In this document: positions 1 to 8,919 of the stretch, in pieces
How the letters are laid out: each line of letters starts with the position of its first letter
How positions within the stretch are numbered: the stretch's first letter is position 1
Source of the DNA: Siccirubricoccus phaeus
GTDB lineage: Bacteria > Pseudomonadota > Alphaproteobacteria > Acetobacterales > Acetobacteraceae
Direction: 5' to 3'
DNA: 64,000 nt
Assembly (NCBI RefSeq): GCF_008360935.1
Contig: NZ_SRXO01000005.1
Location: forward strand, 314,545 to 378,544
Made by a program: the position numbers and the translations under genes
The notes under the pieces: model-generated
Seen by the model: only the letters and a program-made list of their open reading frames with translations
Database searches by the model: none
Told to the model about the DNA's origin: nothing

Positions 1-345
1 ATCGGCGCGCTGCTGGCGGCGTGCGACCTGTTCGTCTGCCCCTCCCGCCATGAGCCGCTGGGGAATGTGGTGCTGGAGGCCTGGTCGGCCGGGCGGCCGG
101 TGGTGGCGGCCGATACCGCCGGCCCGGCGGCGCTGATCGCGGATGGCCGCACCGGCCTGCTGGTGCCGAAGGAGGATCCGGCGCCGCTCGCCGCCGCCAT
201 CGCCGGGCTGCTGGCGGAGCCGCTGCGGGCCGCCGCGCTGGCCGCCGCCGGCAGGGCGGAGTTCGAGCGCGCCCATGCGGCGCCGGCGGTGCTGGCGCGC
301 TGGCGGGAATTCCTGGCGGCGGTCGCGCCGCGGGGCCTGCGCTGA
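1..345 (+). CDS. Glycosyltransferase family 1/4, C-terminal part (5' end outside window)
   Basis: The reading frame is open from the first base, so the gene begins upstream of the window. The visible 114 residues look like the end of a GT-B glycosyltransferase. A segment reading PSRHEPLGNVVLEA has the acidic, nucleotide-sugar-binding character of the GT4 C-terminal domain. It is followed by G(R)PVVAADTAGPAALI and a GLLVP motif, both typical of the second Rossmann fold. The stop codon overlaps the start of the next gene by one base (TGATG), so the two are probably co-translated. Sugar donor and acceptor cannot be read from this fragment. With the amidotransferase that follows, it suggests the end of a polysaccharide gene cluster. 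Confidence 0.85.
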   Translation: MGALLAACDLFVCPSRHEPLGNVVLEAWSAGRPVVAADTAGPAALIADGRTGLLVPKEDPAPLAAAIAGLLAEPLRAAALAAAGRAEFERAHAAPAVLARWREFLAAVAPRGLR

Positions 346-2105
346 TGTGCGGCCTCGCCGGTCTCGCCCTGGCCACCGGCCAGGCGCCCGCCGCCACGGT
401 GCTGGAGGCGATGACGCGGGCGCTGGCGCATCGCGGGCCGGATGGCCATGGCCATCACGTGGTCGGCAATGTCGCCCTCTCCCACACCCGCCTCGCCATC
501 ATCGACCTGGTCACCGGCGACCAGCCGCTGTTCGCCGGCCCGGCGGCGCTGGTGGCGAATGGCGAGGTCTACAACTACCGGGAGCTGCGCAGCGAGAACC
601 AGCTCCACTGCGCCACCAACAGCGATTGCGAGCCGCCGCTGCACCTCTTCCGCCGCGACGGCATCGGCTTCGCCGACCGGCTGCGCGGCATGTACGCCAT
701 CGCCCTGCATGACCGGGCGGCGCGGCAGGTGATGCTGGCGCGCGACCCCTTCGGCATCAAGCCGCTCTACCTGGCGGAGATCCCGGGCGGCATCGCCTTC
801 GCCTCGGAGCCGCAGGCGCTGGTCGCCGCCGGGCTGGTGGTGCCGCGCATCCGGCCGGAGGCACTCGCGGAACTGCTGCAACTGCAATTCACCACCGGGG
901 CGGAGACGATCTTCCAGGGCGTCCGCCGCGTGCTGCCGGGCGAGACCATCGTCATCGCCGATGGCGCCATCACCGAGCGCCATCGCCGCGCCGCCCTGCC
1001 GGAGGGCGGGCCGGAGCTCATCACCGTGGAGGCGGCGCTCGCCCGGCTGGACGCGGCGCTGGAGGAGAGCGTGGCGCTGCACCAGCGCAGCGACGTGCCC
1101 TATGGCATGTTCCTCTCCGGCGGCGTGGACAGCGCGACGGTGCTGGCGATGATGGCGCGGCTGAACGAACGCCCGGTGCTCGCCTTCACCGCCGGCTTCG
1201 ACGTGCCAGGGGCGGCGGATGAGCGGGAGGCGGCGCGGGTGATGGCTGCCTCCGTCGGGGCCAAGCACGTCACCGTCGCGGTGAACGAGGCGATGGTCTG
1301 GCGGCACCTGCCGGAGATCGTCGCCGCCATGGACGACCCGGCGGCGGATTACGCCATCATCCCCACCTGGTTCCTGGCGCGACGGGCGCGGCAGGAGGTG
1401 AAGGTGGTGCTGTCCGGCGAGGGCGGCGACGAGATCTTCGGCGGCTATGGCCGCTACCGCTCCGCCATGCGGCCCTGGTGGCTGGGGGGGAAGGCGCCGC
1501 GCAGCCGCGGCAGCTTCGACAGGCTCGACGTGCTGCGGGCGCCGCTCACCGGCTGGCGGGACGGTATCGGCGCGGCGGAGGCGGCGGCGGCCTCGCCGGG
1601 CCGCACCCGCTTGCAGGCCGCGCAGGCGCTGGACGTGGCCGACTGGCTGCCCAACGACCTGCTGGTGAAGCTCGACCGCTGCTTGATGGCGCATGGCGTG
1701 GAGGGCCGCACGCCGCTGCTGGATACCGGCATCGCGGAGGCCGCCTTCCGCCTGCCGGATGCGCTGAAGGTGCAGGGCCATACCGGCAAATGGCTGCTGC
1801 GCGAATGGCTCGCCCGGCACCTCCCCGCCGCCGAGCCCTATCGGCCGAAGCAGGGCTTCACCGTGCCGGTCGGCGCCTGGATCGAGGGGGTGGGGGAGAA
1901 GCTCGGCCCGCTGGTGGCGGCGCAGCCCGGCGTGGCCGAGATCGCCCGGCCGGACCGGGTGGCGGCGCTGTTCCGTGCCGCCGGGGGCGACAAGCACAAG
2001 GGCTTCGCCGCCTGGCATTTGCTGTTCTACGCGCTCTGGCACCGCCGGCATGTGGAGGGGGTGCAGACGGAGGGGGATGTGTTCGCGGCGCTTTCGGCCC
2101 GCTAG
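345..2105 (+). CDS. asnB: Asparagine synthase (glutamine-hydrolysing) / amidotransferase
   Basis: This 586-residue protein has the two-domain AsnB layout. It starts MCGLAG, so Cys2 is exposed as the glutaminase nucleophile after Met removal. GATase-II landmarks follow (RGPDG near residue 31, NGEVYNY, then RDPFGIKPLY). The synthetase half carries the PP-loop SGGVDS at residues 258-263 and SGEGGDE(I)FGGY further on. The family makes asparagine from aspartate, ATP and glutamine. Paralogues beside glycosyltransferases often amidate sugars or glycan precursors instead. It overlaps the preceding glycosyltransferase by one base, which favours a role in glycan or exopolysaccharide synthesis. Whether it is the cell's main asparagine synthetase cannot be decided here. 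Confidence 0.9.
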   Translation: MCGLAGLALATGQAPAATVLEAMTRALAHRGPDGHGHHVVGNVALSHTRLAIIDLVTGDQPLFAGPAALVANGEVYNYRELRSENQLHCATNSDCEPPLHLFRRDGIGFADRLRGMYAIALHDRAARQVMLARDPFGIKPLYLAEIPGGIAFASEPQALVAAGLVVPRIRPEALAELLQLQFTTGAETIFQGVRRVLPGETIVIADGAITERHRRAALPEGGPELITVEAALARLDAALEESVALHQRSDVPYGMFLSGGVDSATVLAMMARLNERPVLAFTAGFDVPGAADEREAARVMAASVGAKHVTVAVNEAMVWRHLPEIVAAMDDPAADYAIIPTWFLARRARQEVKVVLSGEGGDEIFGGYGRYRSAMRPWWLGGKAPRSRGSFDRLDVLRAPLTGWRDGIGAAEAAAASPGRTRLQAAQALDVADWLPNDLLVKLDRCLMAHGVEGRTPLLDTGIAEAAFRLPDALKVQGHTGKWLLREWLARHLPAAEPYRPKQGFTVPVGAWIEGVGEKLGPLVAAQPGVAEIARPDRVAALFRAAGGDKHKGFAAWHLLFYALWHRRHVEGVQTEGDVFAALSAR

Positions 2106-2165
2106 AGCATTCAGCTCCGGCGGAATCGCCGGACGATTCGGACAATGCGACCGGACAAAGGGCTA
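2103..2165 (+). repeat. Dispersed repeat R2, copy 1
   Basis: A stretch of about 60 bp just after the amidotransferase stop contains a CCGGCGGAATCGCCGG palindrome followed by a conserved tail. It reappears with few changes at 35851-35920. It is probably a small non-coding interspersed element. Confidence 0.65.
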
Positions 2166-2182
2166 GTGTCCTGCCCGCCGAG

Positions 2183-2202
2183 TTCGCTGGATTTCCAGCG
2201 AA
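2183..2202. terminator. Perfect hairpin downstream of asnB
   Basis: TTCGCTGGA and TCCAGCGAA form a perfect 9-bp stem with a 2-nt spacer, flanked by further complementary GCCG/CGGC bases. It lies 78 bp after the amidotransferase stop. There is no T-tract, so termination is only a suggestion. Confidence 0.35.
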
Positions 2203-2388
2203 GGCGGCGGCCAAGCAGGCCACTGGCCGCGATCCCCGGGCGGAGGACCAGGATGAACCGTCCTGGCCGGCGCTCCCGTTCACCGGCCGGCACTGGAAAA
2301 TTCAGGCAGGCGATAAGTAAATGCAGCACCGGCTGATCGGGCCTGCTACCATTGCAACGCCGAACAATGCTTCGGCTGGAGCAGTCCC

Positions 2389-2685
2389 ATGCCAATGCGC
2401 GCTTATCGGGCGACGGTGGGCTATGTCGGCGTACATGTCGGCCAGAACATATGGAAATGGACCGGCATCTTTGCGGCCGCCACCGTGATCACCGGCTTCG
2501 TGTACGGGCAACTTGGCCGTGGTGCAGGAATATTAGGCGACCTTGCGGCGCTCTTCGGTTGCATCCTCGGCATCCTGGTCATGGTGCGGAGTCAGGTGGG
2601 CTTCGTCCCGGCGCACCCGCTGCTGACGGATGAGGATGATCCATCCGTGACCGCTTCGGCCCGGGCCGTCTCGCCACAACCCTAG
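2389..2685 (+). CDS. Small two-helix membrane protein, unknown
   Basis: This 98-residue protein is not recognised. It has two hydrophobic stretches, about residues 26-42 (WTGIFAAATVITGFVYG) and 48-66 (ILGDLAALFGCILGILVMV), separated by a short polar turn, so it is probably an inner-membrane hairpin. The C-terminus is polar and acidic. The start is supported by GGAG about 9 bases upstream. It stands alone between a repeat element and a Bug-type binding protein gene, and nothing in the context suggests a function. Confidence 0.55.
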   Translation: MPMRAYRATVGYVGVHVGQNIWKWTGIFAAATVITGFVYGQLGRGAGILGDLAALFGCILGILVMVRSQVGFVPAHPLLTDEDDPSVTASARAVSPQP

Positions 2686-2728
2686 CGAAAGGCGCTATGC
2701 CTGCCGGCAAGACCGGGAGGAGCCGTTC

Positions 2729-3691
2729 ATGACGCCGCGCCGCCGCCTGTTTGCCGCCCCGCTGCTCGCCTTGCCTGCCCTGGCCCGCGCCCAATCCGGC
2801 GGCGCCATGCGCCTTATCGTCCCCAATGCCCCGGGCGGCACCAGCGACATCCTGGCGCGGCTGATCGCCGAGCCGCTGGGCCGGGCGCTGGGCGGGACCG
2901 TGATCGTCGAGAACCGGGCCGGCGCTGGCGGCAATATCGGCGCCGATCTGGTGGCGAAGAGCCCGCCGGACGGCACCACCATGCTGCTGCTGGATGTCAG
3001 CGTGCTGGAGACCTTCCCGAGCCTGCTCGCCCGCATGCCCTATGATGTGGAGCGCGACCTGGCGCCGGTGCAGATGCTGATCTACGCGCCCTATATCCTG
3101 GCCGTCGCCAACCGCCTGCCGGTGCAGGACGCGGCGGCGCTGGCGGCGCATGTGAAGGCCCATGCCGGCCAGGTCAGTGCGGCCAATTCCGGGGCGGGGA
3201 CGCTGACGCATATCGTCGCCCTGTCCCTCGCCAGCCATTGGGGCGGGGAGATGATCCATGTGCCCTATCGCGGCGGCGCGCCGGCGCTGCTGGCGGTGGC
3301 CTCGGGTGAGTCGGATCTGACCATGGCAGGGGCGACGCAGTCCCAGCCCTATGTCACGGGCGGGCAGATGCGCGGCATTGCCGTCTCCGGCCGCCAGCGC
3401 CTGGCGGCGGTGCCCTCGTTGCCGACCTTCGCGGAGCTGGGCTGGCCGCTGCCGGACTCCGGGACCTGGCAGGGGCTGCTGGTGCAGGGGCAGACGCCGC
3501 CCGCGGTGGTGGCGCGGCTGGAATCCGCGGTGGCGGAGGTGCTGGCGATCCCGACGGTGCGCAGCCGCATCGCCGAGCTGGGCGGGGTGGTGCAGGCGGA
3601 TGGCGCCGCGGCCTTCCGGGCGCGGCTGCAGGCCGATACGGCGGCGTTGAGCGCCGTCATCCGCGCGAACAACATCCGGATGGACAACTGA
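2729..3691 (+). CDS. Tripartite tricarboxylate transporter substrate-binding protein (Bug/TctC family)
   Basis: This 320-residue periplasmic binding protein begins with a signal peptide (basic MTPRRR, hydrophobic core, cleavage probably after ARAQ). The Bug family hallmarks are RLIVPNAPGGTSD, VENRAGAGGNIGADLVAKSPPDG and a HVPYRGG motif near the middle. GGAGGA precedes the start. Family members capture carboxylates such as citrate, aromatic acids or dicarboxylates for TctAB-type permeases. No tctA or tctB lies in the window, so it is an orphan. Its ligand cannot be predicted from sequence alone. Confidence 0.9.
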   Translation: MTPRRRLFAAPLLALPALARAQSGGAMRLIVPNAPGGTSDILARLIAEPLGRALGGTVIVENRAGAGGNIGADLVAKSPPDGTTMLLLDVSVLETFPSLLARMPYDVERDLAPVQMLIYAPYILAVANRLPVQDAAALAAHVKAHAGQVSAANSGAGTLTHIVALSLASHWGGEMIHVPYRGGAPALLAVASGESDLTMAGATQSQPYVTGGQMRGIAVSGRQRLAAVPSLPTFAELGWPLPDSGTWQGLLVQGQTPPAVVARLESAVAEVLAIPTVRSRIAELGGVVQADGAAAFRARLQADTAALSAVIRANNIRMDN

Positions 3692-4028
3692 GCCGGGGGC
3701 GCGGCGGTGCCCCCCCTCGGCGCCGGGAGCGGGTGGAGGACGGCAAGGGGCGACGCAGGAGCTTCGACGGGGGCAATCCGGCCGCCCGACCCCGATCACC
3801 CTGGCCGCAAGGCCGCGCCGGGCGGGACGAAGCCGCCGCCGCACTCGGCCCCGCTGCACCGGCCAGGGGCCGAGCACCGGCATGGCCCACTCGCCCGGCG
3901 CGTGACGGCGCGGCTTTGCCGCCGCGTCCGGGCATTCCGACGGCCGTCCGAAGCCGCTGACCGGACGACCGGCCAATGGTTTTCCCGCCGGCACCGGGCG
4001 TCGGCGCGCCGGTCCTCCGGCGCGGGCC
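3692..4028. other. Gene-free spacer between convergent genes
   Basis: This 337-bp GC-rich stretch separates the Bug gene from the oppositely oriented TRAP gene. I see no convincing coding frame, RNA gene or strong terminator in it. Confidence 0.5.
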
Positions 4029-5000
4029 TCAGCGCAGCGCGGCGCGGTAGCGGTCCAGCATCTGCGTGCCCTCGGCGCCGGCGCGCTGGGCCCATTCGCC
4101 GGTCAGCGTCTCGCCGATGCCGCGCAGCTCGCCCATCATCTGGTCGGACGGCGTCGGGAGCTGCATGCCCTGGCTGCGCAGCCTTTCCGCCTGGGTGATC
4201 TCCGCCTGCTTCGCCATCTCCTTCCCCCGCTCCGCCGCGGCGGTGGAGGCGGCGAGAATGGCGTTGCGCATCGCCGGGTCCAGCGCCATCAGCGCGCGGG
4301 TGTTGGCGAAGACCGCGTTGCGCGTGCGCATGCCGCCGACATTGTACCAGTAGCGGGTGAAGTCCCAGGCGGTGGTGGAAACGCCGCTCTGCGCCGAGGT
4401 GAACATTGTGTTGATCACATTGGTCGCGAAGGCCTGGCTCACTTCCGCAAGCTGCACCGTCACCGGCGTCGCGCCCATCAGCTCCGCCATGCGGGAGGTG
4501 ACGTTGTTGTAGGCGCGGAAGCGGGTGCCGCGCAGCTCCGCCAGGCTCTGGATGGGCGTGCGGGAATAGAAGCCCTGCGCGTCCCAATGCACCATGTAGA
4601 GCAGGGTGAGCCCCTGGCGTTCCAGCCTTGCGCGGATATAGGGCTCGGTCGCGGTGTTCAGCGCCTCCGCCTGCGGCCAGGTCCAGGCGAGGAAGGGGAC
4701 GCCATCTACCTCGAAGAACGGGTCCTCATTGGCATAGGCGGAGAGCAGGATCTCGCCGAGCTGCACCTGCCCGGTCTGCACGCCGCGCTTGATCTGGCCC
4801 ATGGGCAGCAGCGTGGCGTTGTTGTGGAGCTGGATGGCGAGGCTGCCATTCGTCGCCTTCTCGATATCGGCGATGAACTGGCGGATGTTGATGGTGTGGA
4901 AATTCTCGGCGTAGGGGGTGGCCATCACCCAGCGGGTCTGCGCGGCCGCGGGCAGGGCGGCGCAGGCGAGGATGATGGCGAGCAGCAAGCGCGACAGCAT
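4029..5000 (-). CDS. TRAP transporter substrate-binding protein, DctP type
   Basis: This 323-residue secreted protein starts with a clear signal peptide (MLSRLLLAIILACAALPAAAQ). It continues with the DctP-type pattern: an early RWVMATPY strand, a GQIKRGVQTGQVQLGEI segment, and a conserved LRGTRFRAYN motif that in this family bears the arginine contacting the ligand carboxylate. The start at MLSR is preferred over longer in-frame options because it gives the signal peptide and has GGGAGA upstream. TRAP systems import organic acids using an ion gradient. The DctQ and DctM membrane partners are absent here, so it is either an orphan or works with a distant permease. Confidence 0.88.
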   Translation of the reverse strand: MLSRLLLAIILACAALPAAAQTRWVMATPYAENFHTINIRQFIADIEKATNGSLAIQLHNNATLLPMGQIKRGVQTGQVQLGEILLSAYANEDPFFEVDGVPFLAWTWPQAEALNTATEPYIRARLERQGLTLLYMVHWDAQGFYSRTPIQSLAELRGTRFRAYNNVTSRMAELMGATPVTVQLAEVSQAFATNVINTMFTSAQSGVSTTAWDFTRYWYNVGGMRTRNAVFANTRALMALDPAMRNAILAASTAAAERGKEMAKQAEITQAERLRSQGMQLPTPSDQMMGELRGIGETLTGEWAQRAGAEGTQMLDRYRAALR

Positions 5001-5294
5001 GTCGTGAAGTCTCCCGGGCTCTTTTCGGCCGTGGCGGCGCCTTCCCTGGCCAGCGGGCGGAGGGGCGAGGCGGAGGGATAGCGAGGGATTTGCGGGCTGG
5101 GCAGCAGGGCGGCGCTGCCAAGGCTGGTAGCCCTGGCAAGCCGGCCGACGCACCCAGCGCGGAAAAGACCCGCCAGCCCGACCCGATACCCTTTCGCTCA
5201 CTGGCCTAGGCCAGCGTTTCACGCCCGGATCGGGGCTGCAAGGCTTGCCTGCGGCGGCACGCCCCCGTCATGCTGCGGCGCCGAGGAGGCCGCC

Positions 5295-5801
5295 ATGCCC
5301 GATGCCAGCCCCAGCCCCGCCCGCCTCGTCATCCGCCAGCCGGAGGAGGCGCCGAGCTACTGGCAGCCGGTGCCGGCCAACGGCTTCGTCCGCTGCCTGC
5401 TGGACCAGGCGAGCACCGGCAGCGAAACGCCCTTCGCCATGGGCACCCAGACGGTGGCGCCGGGCTGCCATGTGCGGGAGCATCTGCACGACGCGAATGA
5501 GGAGGCGATCTTCGTCCTGGAAGGGGAGGGGGAGGCGCATATCGAGGGCGCCGTCCATCCGATGCGGCCGGGCGGCATCTTCTTCTTCCCGCGCCACCGG
5601 GCGCACAGCTTCCACAATACCGGCGAGGCGCCGCTGACCTTCTGCTGGGTGATCCTGCCGGGTGGGCTGGAGAGCTTCTTCGCGCGGATCGGCCGCGAAC
5701 GCGTGCCGGGCGAGGCGGCGCCGGCGCCCTTCCCGCGGCCGGAGAACGTGCTGCAGATCGAGGCCGAGACGGTGTTCGGGAGGTTGCCTCCGAAGGGGTG
5801 A
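5295..5801 (+). CDS. Cupin-domain protein
   Basis: This 168-residue protein has a single cupin barrel. Motif 1 is seen as PGCHVREHLHDANEEAIFVLEGEG and motif 2 as PGGIFFFPRHRAHSFHNTG, with histidines and a glutamate placed to bind a metal. No signal peptide is present, so it should be cytoplasmic. The start follows GAGGAGG at good spacing. Single-domain cupins of this type may be isomerases, dioxygenases or simple ligand binders, and the substrate is not evident. It is convergent with the ferredoxin gene across a palindromic repeat. Confidence 0.8.
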   Translation: MPDASPSPARLVIRQPEEAPSYWQPVPANGFVRCLLDQASTGSETPFAMGTQTVAPGCHVREHLHDANEEAIFVLEGEGEAHIEGAVHPMRPGGIFFFPRHRAHSFHNTGEAPLTFCWVILPGGLESFFARIGRERVPGEAAPAPFPRPENVLQIEAETVFGRLPPKG

Positions 5802-5830
5802 CGAGGGGGACGCAGTGCGTCCAACCCCCT

Positions 5831-5953
5831 GCCGAAGGCCCTTTTGCAAACCTTGAGTTTGGCGCTTCGCCCGTCGGGTCCAGACTCAAGGGTTCAAGGG
5901 GCCTTTCGGCCCTTTGCGGGTGGGGGTTTGGGGGGAGGGCAGCGCCCTCCCTC
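5831..5953. terminator. Inverted repeat (family R4) between convergent genes
   Basis: Two arms of about 27 bp, roughly 5831-5858 and 5884-5910, are near-perfect reverse complements. They sit between the ends of the cupin and ferredoxin genes. A bidirectional terminator role fits. Related half-elements occur at 17684-17780 and 50526-50645. Confidence 0.55.
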
Positions 5954-6278
5954 AATACCCCGGTTGAGACGGCACGCTCACCTCCAACCCATCCAATTCC
6001 GCCGTCAGCGGCACCTGGCAGGACAGCCGCAACCCCTCCGGCACCTCCCCCAGCGAGTCCTCGATCATGTCCCGCTCATCCTCGCCGGGCGGTCCCACGC
6101 GGTCCCGCCACTCCGGCGCCACCACCACCATGCAGGTGGCGCAGGCGAGCTGCCCGCCACATTCCGCCGGCAGGCCCGGCACATCCTCCCGCACCGCCAG
6201 GTGCATCACCGTCGCCTCGCCCGAAGAGGCCACTTCCCGCCGCTCGCCCGCCGGCGTCACGAACACCACCACCGCCAT
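5952..6278 (-). CDS. 2Fe-2S ferredoxin, adrenodoxin/putidaredoxin type
   Basis: This 108-residue protein has the [2Fe-2S] loop ECGGQLACATC with a fourth cysteine near residue 87 in RLSCQ, the C-x5-C-x2-C...C arrangement of vertebrate-type ferredoxins. These proteins pass single electrons from a reductase to oxygenases such as cytochromes P450 or to Fe-S assembly. Its start lies 3 bp after the stop of the upstream Bug gene, so they probably share a transcript, an unusual pairing. No cognate reductase or P450 gene is nearby. Confidence 0.88.
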   Translation of the reverse strand: MAVVVFVTPAGERREVASSGEATVMHLAVREDVPGLPAECGGQLACATCMVVVAPEWRDRVGPPGEDERDMIEDSLGEVPEGLRLSCQVPLTAELDGLEVSVPSQPGY

Positions 6279-6281
6279 GCG

Positions 6282-7262
6282 CTACTCCGGTTTCAGCCCG
6301 GCCAATTGTACCGCACGGCGGGACAGCGTGCGCTCGGTCTCGATCACCCTGGCGAAGCCCTCCGGCGTCTGTTCCTCCGGCCTGGCGATCAGATTGCCCA
6401 TCGCCTCCACCCGCTGCCGCAGCGCCGGGTCCGCCAGCGCCGCGCTGAAGGCGGCCTCGATCCTGGCGATCGCCGCCGCCGGCGTCCCCGCCGGGGCCAG
6501 CAGCCCGATGAAGGAGGTGAGGCCGCCATTCTCCAGCCCCACCTCGGCGAAGCAGGGCACGTCCGGCAGGATCGCCATCCGCTCCGGCAGGCCGATGCCG
6601 AGCATCTTCAGCGCGCCATCCTTGTGCTGCGGCAAAGCGGTGGTGATCTGGTCCAGGGCGGAGGCGATGACGCCGCTCAGCAGGTCCGGGGTCGAGGCGC
6701 CGCTGGCGCGGTAGGGCACGTGCAGCAGCCCGGCGCCGGTGGCGGCGTTCAGCAGCTCGATCAGCAGATGGTTCGTGGTGCCCGTCCCGGCCGAGGCGCA
6801 GGCCACCTGGCCCGGCCGCGCCTTCGCATAGGCGATGAAATCCGTCAGCGTCTGCGCCGGGAAGCGCGGCGAGACCACCAGCACGTTGGGCGTGCGGAAG
6901 CCGAGGCCGATGGGCGCGAAATCCTTCACCGGGTCGAAGGGCAGCCGCGTCATCAGCAGCGGGTTGTTCACCAGCGCGCCGTTGGAGCCGACCAGCACGG
7001 AATAGCCGTCCGGCGCCGCCCGGGCGATGTTCTCCGTGCCGAGATTGCCGCCGGCGCCCGGCCGGTTCTCCACCACCACCGGCTGGCCCAGGCGCTGCGA
7101 CATGCTGGGCGAGACGATGCGGATCAGCGTGTCCAGGTTGCCGCCGGCGCCGAAGGGCACGACCAGGCGGATGGGCCTATCCGGCCAGGCGGGCTGGGCG
7201 AGGGCGGGGCGGGCAAGCGGGGCAAGCAACAGCGCGGCCAGGCCGCGGCGGGCGATGGGCAT
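6282..7262 (-). CDS. Tripartite tricarboxylate transporter substrate-binding protein (Bug/TctC family)
   Basis: This 326-residue secreted protein has the signal peptide MPIARRGLAALLLAPLARPA, followed by the Bug signature WPDRPIRLVVPFGAGGNLD and VENRPGAGGNLGTENIARAAPDG. HVPYRASG in the middle matches the usual ligand-loop region. It is a full-length family member. It leads a probable two-gene unit with the ferredoxin, and it diverges from the SDR gene across a 115-bp gap likely to hold both promoters. The transported compound is unknown; family ligands are usually carboxylates or aromatic acids. Confidence 0.9.
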   Translation of the reverse strand: MPIARRGLAALLLAPLARPALAQPAWPDRPIRLVVPFGAGGNLDTLIRIVSPSMSQRLGQPVVVENRPGAGGNLGTENIARAAPDGYSVLVGSNGALVNNPLLMTRLPFDPVKDFAPIGLGFRTPNVLVVSPRFPAQTLTDFIAYAKARPGQVACASAGTGTTNHLLIELLNAATGAGLLHVPYRASGASTPDLLSGVIASALDQITTALPQHKDGALKMLGIGLPERMAILPDVPCFAEVGLENGGLTSFIGLLAPAGTPAAAIARIEAAFSAALADPALRQRVEAMGNLIARPEEQTPEGFARVIETERTLSRRAVQLAGLKPE

Positions 7263-7377
7263 GGGTTCCTCCGGGATTGTCCTTGGGCCTTGCCCGCCAG
7301 CCTGTGGCCGGGCGGGCCGGCTTTCAAGCCCGGCCCAGGCGGTGCAGTCTGCGCCGCAACCCGTGGAGGAATGCTTG

Positions 7378-8163
7378 ATGCCCTACGCCCCTTTCGACCT
7401 CACCGGCAAGGTTGCCCTCGTCACCGGCGGCAATGGCGGCATCGGCCTCGGCATGGCGGAGGCCATGGCGCAGGCCGGGGCCGACATCGCCATCTGGGGC
7501 ACCAACAAGGAGAAGAATGAAGCCGCCAAGGCCAGGCTGGAGGCGACCGGCCGGCGCATCCTGGCGCTGGCCTGCGACGTGACGGAGGAAGCGGCGGTGG
7601 AGACGGCCTTCGCCGAGACGCTCCGCGTGCTCGGCCGCGTCGATGGCTGCTTCGCCAATGCCGGCATTTCCGGCGGCCGCTCCGGCCCCTTCCTGGAGCG
7701 GACGCTGGAGCAGTGGGAGCGGGTGCTGAAGGTGAACCTCACCGGCGCCTTCCTTACCTTCCGCGCCGCGGCGCGGCACATGAAGGAAAGGGCGGAGGCG
7801 GGGGACAGGGGCGGGGTGCTGGTCGGCACCGCCTCGCTGGCCGCCATCGAGGGCGCGGCGCGCAACGAGCATTACGGCGCGAGCAAGGGCGGCATGGTGT
7901 CCATGGTGCGGGCGCTGGCGGTGGAGCTGGCGCGCTACGGCATCCGCGCCAACACCATTCTGCCCGGCTGGATCGAGACGGAGATGACGGCGCGCTCCAT
8001 CGCCGACATGAAATTCGCCGGCAATGTCCTGCCCCGGGTGCCGATGCGGCGCTGGGGCACGGGGGCGGATTTCGGCGGCATCGCCGTCTATCTGATGAGC
8101 AGCGCCAGCGCCTTCCATACCGGCGACACGCTGCTGATCGATGGCGGCTACGCGCTGTACTGA
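7378..8163 (+). CDS. SDR family NAD(P)-dependent oxidoreductase
   Basis: This 261-residue classical short-chain dehydrogenase has the cofactor motif TGGNGGIGLGM near residue 15, NAGIS near residue 92, and the catalytic YGASK. The C-terminus ends with the usual DGGYALY. An in-frame upstream extension exists, but GTGGAGG sits just before the chosen ATG and homologues start here. The enzyme should oxidise or reduce a hydroxy/keto group using NAD(H) or NADP(H). The substrate is unknown; the divergent Bug gene hints at organic-acid catabolism. Confidence 0.9.
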   Translation: MPYAPFDLTGKVALVTGGNGGIGLGMAEAMAQAGADIAIWGTNKEKNEAAKARLEATGRRILALACDVTEEAAVETAFAETLRVLGRVDGCFANAGISGGRSGPFLERTLEQWERVLKVNLTGAFLTFRAAARHMKERAEAGDRGGVLVGTASLAAIEGAARNEHYGASKGGMVSMVRALAVELARYGIRANTILPGWIETEMTARSIADMKFAGNVLPRVPMRRWGTGADFGGIAVYLMSSASAFHTGDTLLIDGGYALY

Positions 8164-8251
8164 GCGTCTCGGCGGGTCTTTGCCGCCCTGGCGGCGTCCG
8201 CGTGCCGCGACCGAGCGCCACCTCCCCGGCACCTCCCCCGGCACCGCCCTG

Positions 8252-8842
8252 CTACGCCGGCCGCAGCTCCAGGCTGCGGTCCCAGAGATTGGGCACCGCC
8301 GTATTGGTGTAGCCGGAGATGAAGCGCTTCTGCGCCCCCGTCGCCGGGTCGTAGGTATGCCGCAGGATGGCGCCGATATTGCCGCCATAGCAGTGGATGC
8401 TGATGCTGGCGCGGTCGGCGAAGGCATTCTCCACCACATGCAGGTCGCCCAACCGCGGGCTGACCGCCACCACCTGGCCGGGCGTCAGCACCTCCTTCTC
8501 CCCCGCCTGCATCGGGCTGCCGGGCAGATAGGGGGTGGAGATCTCCGAACCCCGCAGCATGCCGACCAGCCCCCAGACCAGATGGTCATGCACCGGCGTC
8601 CGCTGCCCCGGCCCCCAGACGAAGCTGACGACGCAGAAGCGCTCCAGCGGGTCGCAATGCAGCAGGTATTGGCGGTAATTCGGGCCGGGCACGGCGTAGT
8701 CCTCCGGCAGCCAGTCATCCGCCGCCACCAGCCGGCCGAGCAGGGCGCCGCCTTCCGCCACCCAGCGCTCCTCCGCCGCTTCCGCCTCGGCCAGCCGGGT
8801 CATGCCCCGCACGAAATCCCTGAGCTTCGCCACGCCGGCCAT
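8252..8842 (-). CDS. Cysteine dioxygenase-like (thiol dioxygenase) protein
   Basis: This 196-residue cupin-fold protein resembles bacterial cysteine or 3-mercaptopropionate dioxygenases. Features include NYRQYLLHCDP, the iron-ligand pair in TPVHDHLVWG, and a later histidine in LGDLHVVENAF. The family adds O2 to a thiol to give a sulfinate using non-haem Fe(II). The start MAGVAK is chosen because GGAGGGAG lies about 8 bases upstream; an ATG six codons earlier has a weaker site. It is divergent from another cupin gene. Which thiol it uses cannot be told from the motifs. Confidence 0.82.
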   Translation of the reverse strand: MAGVAKLRDFVRGMTRLAEAEAAEERWVAEGGALLGRLVAADDWLPEDYAVPGPNYRQYLLHCDPLERFCVVSFVWGPGQRTPVHDHLVWGLVGMLRGSEISTPYLPGSPMQAGEKEVLTPGQVVAVSPRLGDLHVVENAFADRASISIHCYGGNIGAILRHTYDPATGAQKRFISGYTNTAVPNLWDRSLELRPA

Positions 8843-8919
8843 GCCGCCATCTCCCTCCATTGCGCCTATCCGCCCGAACCATGGCACGCTTCCGCCGTTC
8901 GCGCATGGCGGAGGCGCAA

